A program made the translations under genes and the position numbers. This document shows positions 25,065 to 32,449 of a DNA stretch of 64,000 nt, one piece after another. The DNA comes from Caldithrix abyssi (lineage in GTDB: Bacteria > Calditrichota > Calditrichia > Calditrichales > Calditrichaceae). The first letter of the stretch is position 1. Each line of letters starts with the position of its first letter. The notes under the pieces are model-generated. The model did no database searches. It was not told the origin of the DNA and worked only from the letters and a program-made list of their open reading frames with translations. Where the stretch lies: assembly GCA_011369465.1 (NCBI GenBank), contig DRQG01000151.1:1-64000 (forward strand), given 5' to 3'.

Positions 25065-27107
25065 CTAATATTGCCCCAGCTTGCGCAGCTGTTCTACTAT
25101 GTTTTCTGTTTGCGGCAGAGCCTCTTTTTCCAGCACCGGGCTAAAGGGGATGGGCGTATCGGCGCCGGCCAGCCGTTGAACCGGACCGTCCAGATACTCA
25201 AAGCCCTTTTCGGTAATCTGTGCGGCAATTTCCGCTCCGAAGCCATGAAAGCGCGTATCTTCGTGCGCAATCAGTATTTTACCGGTTTTTTTCAATGATT
25301 CAACTATGGTTTCGATATCCAGCGGCACAATCGTGCGGATGTCGATCACTTCCACTGAAAGCCCCTCTTTTTCCAGTTGACGGGCCGCTTCCAGAGACTT
25401 TTGCACCAGAGCGCCCCAGGTTACTACCGTAATATCCTCACCTTTACGCTTTACTTTTGCTTTTCCGAAAGGTAATAAATATTCATCATCCGGTTCAGGG
25501 GCAGAGGCGTAACTCTGGCGATACAAACCTTTATGTTCCAGAAAAAGCACCGGATCGGGACAGCGGATAGCGGTTTTAAGCAGCCCTTTTGCATCGGCCG
25601 CGTTGGAGGGATAAGCGATTTTAACACCCGGTAAGTGGGCGAAAAAACCCTCAATATTTTGCGAATGGCAGAGTCCGCCGTGAATGTAGCCGCCTACCGG
25701 CACCCGAATAACCACAGGCGCAGCCCAGTTGTTATAGGCCCGCCAGCGCATGGTGGCCATTTCGTTACGGATTTGCATCATAGCCGTCCAGATATAGTCG
25801 CCAAACTGGATTTCGATTACCGGACGCAAGCCGCGCACGGCCATACCGATTGCCACGCCAACAATGGACGACTCGGCCAGGGGTGCATTAAAGCAACGAT
25901 CCCGGCCAAACCGGGTAGAAATGCCTGTTGTTGCCGTAAACACCCCGCCTTTGCCATCCGCCACATCCTGCCCGAATATATACATCTTATCGTTGCGTTC
26001 CATTTCTTCTTTTAAGGTATGGTTTATAGCATCAACCAGTACTATTTTATTGCCGGTTGGTTCGCTTTTTTCAAATTCCAGATTGCCGTATTCTTCTTCC
26101 GGGGCAAACAGGAAATGATACAGGGTTTCCGGAGCCGGGGATTCATATTTTTCCGCTTCTTCGGCAGCGGCGTCCACCATTTCTTTACATTCTTTTTTGA
26201 TTTCGTCAACGAGGTTGTCATCCAGCATACCTTTTTTTCTCAACCGGACTTCCATTTGGGGGATGGGGTCTTTTTGCCGGTCTTTTTCCAGCTCTTCCTG
26301 GGTGCGGTATTTTTTTTGCGAGTCGGAAGACGAATGAGCAAATAATCGAACGGTGTCGGCTTCGATGAGCGCCGGACCGTTTCCTGTGCGCACTTTCTCC
26401 ACAGCTTCACGCACGGTAACATACGAAGCAAAAAAATCGGTGCCGTCCACCCGATAACGGTTGAGTCCTTCGTAGCCGCCGGTAAATTTGTACACCGACT
26501 GCCCGCTCATTTGTTCTTTAACCGGAACCGAAATGGCGTATTTGTTATTTTGGATCACAAAAATCACAGGCAGCTTGTCTCTTGATGCCCAGTTTAAAGC
26601 CTCATGGAAATCTCCCTGGCTGGTGGTTCCTTCTCCCGAAGAAACATAAACCACTTCGTCCTTTCCTTCCCGCACGGCGCCCAAAGCGGTGCCCACGGCC
26701 TGCAAATACTGCGTACCTGTAGGGCTGGACTGCGACACAATATGCTGCGCCCGGTGACCGTAATGATTGGGCATCTGACGACCTCCGGAGCTGGGATCGG
26801 CTTCCCGGCCCAGAAAATTCAGAAACACCTCAAGAGGCGTAACGCCAAACTGCAGCACAAATCCCAGATCACGATAATAAGGATAGGCATAGTCGTACCC
26901 GGGCTGCAGGGCAAAGGCCGCCGCTGTTTGAATGGCTTCGTGACCGCCCGCCCCAATATGGAAATAACTTTTACCCTGCTTAAGCATGATGAGCATTTTC
27001 TCATCCATCATACGGGTTATGACCATATTTTTATAAAGAGTGATCAGCGTCTGTTTATTAAGTCCTTCGATTTCCATATCCTTTGTTTTTTTTGCTGTTT
27101 CCGGCAT
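25065..27107 (-). CDS. 2-oxoacid dehydrogenase E1, alpha and beta fused
   Basis: This 680-residue chain joins the E1 alpha part (about 1-335) and beta part (about 350-680) that are separate in many bacteria. The thiamine-diphosphate site is SSGEGTTSQGDFHEALNWA followed by IQNNKYAIS (GDG-NN type motif, with E for D). The beta half has FGQDVADGKGGVF, PLAESSIVGVAIGMA and the C-terminal transketolase_C domain. It decarboxylates a 2-oxoacid and loads the lipoyl arm of E2; 2-oxoisovalerate or pyruvate are the likely substrates. GGAG lies 11 nt before the ATG, a rather long spacing. Confidence 0.92.
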   Translation of the reverse strand: MPETAKKTKDMEIEGLNKQTLITLYKNMVITRMMDEKMLIMLKQGKSYFHIGAGGHEAIQTAAAFALQPGYDYAYPYYRDLGFVLQFGVTPLEVFLNFLGREADPSSGGRQMPNHYGHRAQHIVSQSSPTGTQYLQAVGTALGAVREGKDEVVYVSSGEGTTSQGDFHEALNWASRDKLPVIFVIQNNKYAISVPVKEQMSGQSVYKFTGGYEGLNRYRVDGTDFFASYVTVREAVEKVRTGNGPALIEADTVRLFAHSSSDSQKKYRTQEELEKDRQKDPIPQMEVRLRKKGMLDDNLVDEIKKECKEMVDAAAEEAEKYESPAPETLYHFLFAPEEEYGNLEFEKSEPTGNKIVLVDAINHTLKEEMERNDKMYIFGQDVADGKGGVFTATTGISTRFGRDRCFNAPLAESSIVGVAIGMAVRGLRPVIEIQFGDYIWTAMMQIRNEMATMRWRAYNNWAAPVVIRVPVGGYIHGGLCHSQNIEGFFAHLPGVKIAYPSNAADAKGLLKTAIRCPDPVLFLEHKGLYRQSYASAPEPDDEYLLPFGKAKVKRKGEDITVVTWGALVQKSLEAARQLEKEGLSVEVIDIRTIVPLDIETIVESLKKTGKILIAHEDTRFHGFGAEIAAQITEKGFEYLDGPVQRLAGADTPIPFSPVLEKEALPQTENIVEQLRKLGQY

Positions 27108-27297
27108 AGAACAAATAGCTCCTTTTTGAGATGTACAAAGTACTGCAAACTGAAAAAACTGGCGTTAAAGGATAAATGAATGAATCTGTAAATAGACGAA
27201 ATGGCAGCAAACAGATTGGATTGATGTTGCTATGTATGCACAACTCACTAACTTACTAAATCAAAAAGTCAACAATTCACTCATTCCTCACACCTCA

Positions 27298-27492
27298 TCA
27301 GCCCAATTGTTTTCCTTCCTCTTGCTCACGGGCGCGACGAACGGCACAGTTCATAAAAGCATAATCACGAAAATCGGTCATGGGATCATAATCGGCATGC
27401 ATGCGCACATCACAGGCTTCCGCTGCTTCATCGCCCTGGGGACATACTACGTCCGGGAACAAGGGACACATGGCTTCTTCTTTTTTCTGCAT
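27298..27492 (-). CDS. Small Cys-containing protein of unknown function
   Basis: This 64-residue protein has four Cys (CPLFPDVVCPQG, EAC, NCA) and acidic, non-repetitive sequence, with no signal peptide. The first two Cys are 9 residues apart and the others lie in the helical middle; together they could hold a metal or Fe-S centre. An in-frame ATG at 27471 would shorten it by seven residues. It lies alone, 190 bp upstream of the E1 gene on the same strand. I do not recognise a named family. Its codon use and composition look like real coding sequence. Confidence 0.55.
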   Translation of the reverse strand: MQKKEEAMCPLFPDVVCPQGDEAAEACDVRMHADYDPMTDFRDYAFMNCAVRRAREQEEGKQLG

Positions 27493-27684
27493 AATTTGGC
27501 CTCTGGTAATTAGCTATACAGTATCTATTCAATTATCGAATGCATTAAATTATAAACTAAATAATCCAAAATATATTCCGTTCAATCACAAGGGAATACG
27601 CTCTTTGTCCTGTTACAAAACGCCCAAATTCGGATTTTGACGGGATATTTATAAAATAAAGGAACTGAAGCCAAAAGTAAAGAT

Positions 27685-27714
27685 AAAGGCCGATCAAAAT
27701 TTAGACCGGCCTTT
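27685..27714. terminator. Hairpin, probable terminator
   Basis: AAAGGCCG and CGGCCTTT pair around a 14-nt loop. Both strands present A/T flanks: TTTTGG on the plus strand and TTTATC on the minus strand. It probably ends serA transcription on the minus strand, 165 bp after the serA stop. Confidence 0.5.
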
Positions 27715-27783
27715 TGGTAAAACGGATGATAAGTACTGCTTTAATGGAATTCGAAAAAAATGATTTAATTACTGCACTTTTAA

Positions 27784-27816
27784 AGCGATTCCACCGCTTG
27801 GAACGATGGAATCGCT
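27784..27816. repeat. Palindrome P2, copy 2
   Basis: AGCGATTCCA and TGGAATCGCT form perfect 10-bp arms around a 13-nt centre that includes CTTGGAA. It has the same arms as 19970-19998. The plus strand continues with TTTT. Confidence 0.65.
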
Positions 27817-27879
27817 TTTCCGTTTCACATTAGCCTGGTGTTTAATAAACCTTCCGGGTCTGTCCGACTTCCCGCCCGG

Positions 27880-28803
27880 TTATTTATTCACCTGAAAGGT
27901 TGTATCGCCTTTTTCAAAGAAGTTGACAATCTGATTGGCTGCGGCGATGCCGGCGTTGATATTGGCTTCCGCGGTCTGCGCGCCCATTTTTTTGGGCGTA
28001 AAATAGAAACGACCCGCATATTTTTCCTGTATCGTATCGGCGCAATCCGGTGCGATATCGGATACATAGCGGAAATCCTCACGCTCGGCAAATATTTTCA
28101 GCAGCCCGTCCTCGTCGATCACTTCTTTACGGGCTGTATTCACCAGTGTAGCGCCATTAGGCATACGGGACAACAGTTCATAATTAATGGAATTTTTGGT
28201 TTGCTCGTTGGCCGGGATATGCAGCGAGATATATTGATTCTTACCATACAGCTCTTCCACGCTGCTCAGCACTTCCACACCGTCTTTTTCGATGGCTTCC
28301 GCCGGAATAAACGGATCGAATGCGCTAACCTTCATATCGAAGCCCCTGGCAATACGGGCTACGTGCCGCCCCACATTCCCGTAGGCATGGATACCCAGCG
28401 TTTTGCCCTTCAATTCCGTTCCCGGTTTGCCGTTAAACAGGTTGCGGGCCATATAGACCATCATACCCAGGGCCAGCTCAGCCACGGCATTGGAATTTTG
28501 CCCCGGCGTGTTCATGGCTACAATGCCCTTTTCCGTGGCCGCTTCCAGATCAATATTGTCATAGCCGGCGCCGGCGCGAACAATGATTTTGAGATTCTTG
28601 CCCGCCTCGATCACTTGCCGGTCGGCCTTATCGCTGCGGATAATGAGCGCATCGGCGTCTGCCACGGCAGAAATCAGTTCGGATTGATCGGTGTATTTTT
28701 CCAACAAGGCAAACCGGTAGCCGGCCTGTTCCACAATCTTTTTTATCTGTTCAACCGCCGCCGGAGCAAACGGTTTAATGGTGGCAACCAACACTTTTCT
28801 CAT
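27880..28803 (-). CDS. serA: D-3-phosphoglycerate dehydrogenase, short type with Lys in place of the catalytic His
   Basis: This 307-residue D-2-hydroxyacid dehydrogenase lacks the ACT and intervening domains of long SerA. The NAD fold shows KTLGIHAYGNVGRHVARIA (about 140-158); VRAGAGYDNID and the arginine of NTARKEVIDE are present. The usual catalytic His of the TPHIGA motif is replaced: the segment reads FTPKKMGAQTAEAN (about 267-280). From memory, the Entamoeba/Bacteroides type of phosphoglycerate dehydrogenase has the same Lys, so this is probably an active member. It starts serine synthesis from 3-phosphoglycerate. No serC or serB is adjacent. Confidence 0.87.
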   Translation of the reverse strand: MRKVLVATIKPFAPAAVEQIKKIVEQAGYRFALLEKYTDQSELISAVADADALIIRSDKADRQVIEAGKNLKIIVRAGAGYDNIDLEAATEKGIVAMNTPGQNSNAVAELALGMMVYMARNLFNGKPGTELKGKTLGIHAYGNVGRHVARIARGFDMKVSAFDPFIPAEAIEKDGVEVLSSVEELYGKNQYISLHIPANEQTKNSINYELLSRMPNGATLVNTARKEVIDEDGLLKIFAEREDFRYVSDIAPDCADTIQEKYAGRFYFTPKKMGAQTAEANINAGIAAANQIVNFFEKGDTTFQVNK

Positions 28804-29013
28804 ATCGGTATTTCCTTCTGTTTAAATGGGACTGTTCGGGAGCACTAAGTTAAAATGGATTTTTTTTTAAAACAACGATAAAGTATGTCTTTTTTATTAA
28901 AAAAAGATGTTCCGATATATAAATTTCTCTATATTCCCGAATACTTTTTTAGCGTTTTGGCAATGTATTTTCACTCTTGATAAATCGACTCTAATCTTAA
29001 TCAGGACTTTATT

Positions 29014-29931
29014 ATGTTAAGAAGACTTCCATCAAAAGGTACTATTGGCATTTTCGCACCCGCTTATCAACCAAATCAGGAAAAACTGGCTCGTGGGATT
29101 TCCTATTTAAAGGCGAAGGGGTTTACCGTCGTAGAAGGCGCCTCGCTCCGCGCCAGTTACGGCTATTTTGCCGGCAACGACGATCTGCGGCTGGATGATT
29201 TGCACCGTTTGTTTGCCGATCCCCAAATCGACGCCATCATTTGCGCCCGCGGAGGCTGGGGCACACTGCGCCTGCTGGATCGCATCGACTATGATCTTAT
29301 TCAAAAAAATCCGAAACTTTTCGTGGGCTATTCGGATATCACTACGCTTCAACTGGCATTTTGGACCAAGGCCGCTTTGCCTTCTCTTTCCGGGCCGATG
29401 GCAGCGGTGGAAATGGGCGGCGGCATTTTACCCTTTACGGAACAACATTTCTGGGACTTCATTTTCAATGAAGAAGAAACCTATACGATTCCTCTGGAAC
29501 CGGAAGAAATTGCCGTATGGCAGACCGGGCAGGCCGAGGGGCCCCTGTTGGGTGGTTGTCTCTCTTTGGTGTCGCATCAGCTCGGTACACCCTACAGCCC
29601 GGATTATAACGGCGCCATTCTTTTTTTGGAAGATGTTGGCGAAGCGCCCTACAAAATCGATCGTTATCTGGCCCATTTAAAACAGGCCGGAATATTTAAA
29701 CAAATAAACGGACTCATTTTGGGCAATTTTATCGACTGCGAAGAAGAAAACGGCGACGCCTCTTTTACCTGCGAAGAAGTCATCCGGGATTATTTTGCCG
29801 GTGCGGACTATCCGGTCATCTATAATTTTCCGTACGGCCATGGGGAACGTAAAGCAAGCATGCCGGTAGGCGCTCAGGCCGTCCTGGATACGAGTAACGG
29901 TTGGCTGAAATTGAAGAATATATTTGCTTAA
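29014..29931 (+). CDS. ldcA: Muramoyltetrapeptide LD-carboxypeptidase (peptidase S66)
   Basis: This 305-residue serine peptidase of family S66 removes the terminal D-Ala from murein tetrapeptides in the cytoplasm during cell-wall recycling. The nucleophile Ser lies in VGYSDITTLQL (about residue 110). The catalytic Glu is probably in FLEDVGEAPYK, and the His in PYGHGERKASMPVG. ARGGWGTLRLL precedes the nucleophile as in the family. The MccF-type immunity proteins share the fold, but the position directly before the mre operon favours a cell-wall role. It diverges from serA across about 210 bp. Confidence 0.9.
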   Translation: MLRRLPSKGTIGIFAPAYQPNQEKLARGISYLKAKGFTVVEGASLRASYGYFAGNDDLRLDDLHRLFADPQIDAIICARGGWGTLRLLDRIDYDLIQKNPKLFVGYSDITTLQLAFWTKAALPSLSGPMAAVEMGGGILPFTEQHFWDFIFNEEETYTIPLEPEEIAVWQTGQAEGPLLGGCLSLVSHQLGTPYSPDYNGAILFLEDVGEAPYKIDRYLAHLKQAGIFKQINGLILGNFIDCEEENGDASFTCEEVIRDYFAGADYPVIYNFPYGHGERKASMPVGAQAVLDTSNGWLKLKNIFA

Positions 29932-30023
29932 GGCATTATTTGATTAGTTGCGGTTTTTTCGTTAACTTTTGTGTTTAAAACAAGCTACAACCATACGGTT
30001 TTAAAAGGAATTGGAGCGCTTAC

Positions 30024-31058
30024 ATGGGTATGTCATTTTTGAATTTTTTCTCTTCGGATGTGGGTATCGATCTGGGAACTGCGAATACTTTAATTTATGT
30101 AAAAGGCAAGGGAATCGTAGTAAACGAACCTTCTATTATTGCTTTGGAAGATAATTCGGATAAAATCATAGCCGTAGGCAACGAAGCCCGGCAGATGCTT
30201 GGAAGGACACACCAGCAAATTACGACCATCCGCCCTTTAAAAGACGGTGTAATTGCCGACTTTGAAGCGACGGAGATAATGATTCGTGAACTGATCAGAA
30301 AAGCCAATATAAACCGTATGATGATTGGTAAGATCGTGGTATGTGTACCCTCCGGCGTCACGGAAGTGGAAAAACGCGCCGTGCGCGATTCCGCCGAACG
30401 GGCCGGTGCCCGGGAGGTAAATCTGGTTGCCGAAGCAATGGCCGCTGCAATCGGTGTGGGACTGGAAATCGATGCGCCTGTCGGCAACATGATTGTGGAT
30501 ATCGGAGGTGGCACTTCGGAGATCGCTGTTATATCACTTTACGGCATCGTGAACCATACCTCTATCCGGGTGGGTGGCGATGAGATGAATCTGGCCATTA
30601 TTCAGCATTTTAAAAAGAAATTCAATTTACTGATCGGTGAAAAAACTGCCGAGGACATTAAATGTAATATCGGTTCCGCATATCCCCTGGAAGAGGAACA
30701 AAAGGTTGAAGTAAAAGGACGAGATTTGGTAGATGGCATCCCCAAAACGATCGAAATCGACTCCAGTGAAATTCGTGCTGCGCTCAATGACAGCATTGCC
30801 AGCATTGTAGATGCCATTAAACTTTCGTTGGAACGCACGCCTCCGGAACTGGCTTCCGATATTTTAGACCGGGGCATTATCTTGTCCGGCGGTGGGGCTT
30901 TGCTCAAAAACCTGGATATTCGTCTGCGTGAGGATACTTCGATGGCCATTCATGTGGCCGATGATCCGCTCACCTGTGTAGCGCGGGGCTGCGGCAAAAT
31001 ACTGGATAACCCGGAACGCTACGAAAAAGTTCTGTTGCATCACCGCCGCTCAATTTAA
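30024..31058 (+). CDS. mreB: Rod shape-determining protein MreB
   Basis: This 344-residue actin-like ATPase polymerises under the membrane and directs lateral wall synthesis. Phosphate 1 motif DIGTANTLIYVKG (about residues 13-25), connect/phosphate 2 region MIVDIGGGTSEIAVIS and adenosine motif GIILSGGGALLKNL are intact. GGAG lies 7 nt before the ATG. It heads the mreBCD-mrdA-rodA operon. A 113-bp spacer with a long inverted repeat separates it from mreC. Confidence 0.97.
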   Translation: MGMSFLNFFSSDVGIDLGTANTLIYVKGKGIVVNEPSIIALEDNSDKIIAVGNEARQMLGRTHQQITTIRPLKDGVIADFEATEIMIRELIRKANINRMMIGKIVVCVPSGVTEVEKRAVRDSAERAGAREVNLVAEAMAAAIGVGLEIDAPVGNMIVDIGGGTSEIAVISLYGIVNHTSIRVGGDEMNLAIIQHFKKKFNLLIGEKTAEDIKCNIGSAYPLEEEQKVEVKGRDLVDGIPKTIEIDSSEIRAALNDSIASIVDAIKLSLERTPPELASDILDRGIILSGGGALLKNLDIRLREDTSMAIHVADDPLTCVARGCGKILDNPERYEKVLLHHRRSI

Positions 31059-31077
31059 TTTAACAGAACAAATATTA

Positions 31078-31132
31078 CAGATAATCCTTCCCCGGCTCAG
31101 AATGACAGGGAAAATGTGTTTTGGATTATCTG
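31078..31132. repeat. Inverted repeat between mreB and mreC
   Basis: CAGATAATCC and GGATTATCTG are perfect 10-bp arms 35 nt apart. The inside (TTCCCCGGCTCAGAATGACA) resembles dispersed TGTCATTCTGAGC-type repeats found in many genomes. It may be a small mobile-like repeat or a hairpin that protects or attenuates the mRNA. Confidence 0.55.
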
Positions 31133-31170
31133 AATAACCTTTTACTTATGATTTTTGGATTGAAAAATCA

Positions 31171-31977
31171 GTGACTGTAATAATTCAATTTATACTCCGT
31201 TTCCGTGATTCACTTACATTATTAGTATATATTTTACTCTCATTCTTTCTTATGACTTCCAGCGATAACCGCATCGTGGAAGGGCTTCGTTCAACAACGG
31301 TTTATGCGTTTGGGCTTATTCAGTCCCAATTCGATTCTTTTGACGAATATTTCTCCCTACGGGATAAGAACCGCTACCTGCAGGCAGAAAATACGCGGCT
31401 TTCTTACGAGAACTCCCAACTGCAAAACGCCTTATTGGAAAATATTCGACTACGGAAGCTGCTTCAGTTTAAATATGAAACCGGATATGAATTTATTCCT
31501 GCCAAGGTAGTCGGGAACAGCCCGCAAGATTTTGTTACCGGTTACTTACTTTCTACCGAAGATTATCAACGTGTTCGTAAAAATGCCGCCGTAATGACCG
31601 CGGACGGCTTGGTGGGAAAGATTGTTAAAAAAAGCGGCAAGTACCTTATCTGCCAAAATCTTTTGGACCCCGGCAGCCGCGTAAGTGTACGGATTCAAAG
31701 AAACCGTGAGCTGGGTATCATATCCTGGGGGGGCGGAAATACGTTCCGCTTGAATAATATCCCCAATACCGTCGAAGTCCTTAAAGGGGATGTTTTATTC
31801 ACATCGGGAATGAGTCAAATATTCCCGCCCAACATCAAAGTGGGCGTTGTGCTTTCAATTAAACGAAACAGTTCCCGTCTCTTTCAGGACATTGTTGTGC
31901 ATCCGGCGGTTAATTTTAATATTTTGGAAGAAGTATTTATTCTACAGGCCAGGAAACAAGATGAATCAGGAAGTTAA
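31171..31977 (+). CDS. mreC: Rod shape-determining protein MreC
   Basis: This 268-residue bitopic protein has a short cytoplasmic start and a membrane helix (about residues 13-30: LLVYILLSFFLMTSS). A coiled coil follows (about 60-95: KNRYLQAENTRLSYENSQLQNALLEN), and then the two beta-barrel MreC domains. It connects MreB to the periplasmic wall enzymes. It starts at GTG 31171. The 3' end overlaps mreD by 17 bp. Confidence 0.93.
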   Translation: MTVIIQFILRFRDSLTLLVYILLSFFLMTSSDNRIVEGLRSTTVYAFGLIQSQFDSFDEYFSLRDKNRYLQAENTRLSYENSQLQNALLENIRLRKLLQFKYETGYEFIPAKVVGNSPQDFVTGYLLSTEDYQRVRKNAAVMTADGLVGKIVKKSGKYLICQNLLDPGSRVSVRIQRNRELGIISWGGGNTFRLNNIPNTVEVLKGDVLFTSGMSQIFPPNIKVGVVLSIKRNSSRLFQDIVVHPAVNFNILEEVFILQARKQDESGS

Positions 31978-32446
31978 ATATTTTTTGTTTGTGCTGTTGC
32001 TATTCGGTATTTCTGCCATTATCATGCAAAGCCTGGTGGTACCGCTGATTGAGGTAAATCTGTGGCAGCCGGATCTGGTTTTGGTGATTGTCCTGCTTAT
32101 TGGGAAACGATTTGACGCTATTAAAGGCAGTACAGCCGGTTTTGTATTGGGCGTTTTGCAGGATTCCCTGAGCCCCCTTCCTGTGGGCATCACCGCTTTA
32201 CCCAAAGCGATTGTCGGTTACGCTTCCGGGAAAACAAAATCGCTGCGCTTAGAAGGCGCTACCTATTATCTCTGGTTTATTCTGCTCATTTTTATTCATG
32301 AGGTTATTGTCTATCTGTTTTTACAGTATAAAACGGATTTAAATTTTACCTATCTGTTATACAGCAGAGTCTTCCCTAATACCGTGTATACCACGCTCAT
32401 GCTGTTTATTGTCAATTTGTTTAGCGGTAAATATTTCACTGAGTGA
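31961..32446 (+). CDS. mreD: Rod shape-determining protein MreD
   Basis: This 161-residue membrane protein has about five helices and the MreD pattern VNLWQPDLVLVIVLLIGKRF, followed by GSTAGFVLGVLQDSLSPLPVGITAL. It begins at ATG 31961, inside the end of mreC; the frame is open further upstream but that part is antifamily and overlaps mreC. It acts with MreC in the elongasome. Confidence 0.9.
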   Translation: MNQEVKYFLFVLLLFGISAIIMQSLVVPLIEVNLWQPDLVLVIVLLIGKRFDAIKGSTAGFVLGVLQDSLSPLPVGITALPKAIVGYASGKTKSLRLEGATYYLWFILLIFIHEVIVYLFLQYKTDLNFTYLLYSRVFPNTVYTTLMLFIVNLFSGKYFTE

Positions 32447-32449
32447 CGT

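Larger units (their letters stand above)
27493..27879. other. Gene-free spacer between the Cys protein and serA
   Basis: This 387-bp spacer contains A+T-rich sequence next to the Cys-protein gene (its presumed promoter region, no clear boxes), then a bidirectional hairpin at 27685-27714 and the palindrome P2 copy at 27784-27816. No tRNA or other RNA gene is recognisable. Confidence 0.6.

Noticed and set aside
27838-28848. 336-codon open frame on the plus strand, longer than the opposing gene
   Set aside because: It is antisense to serA, which has clear dehydrogenase motifs; the antisense product has none.
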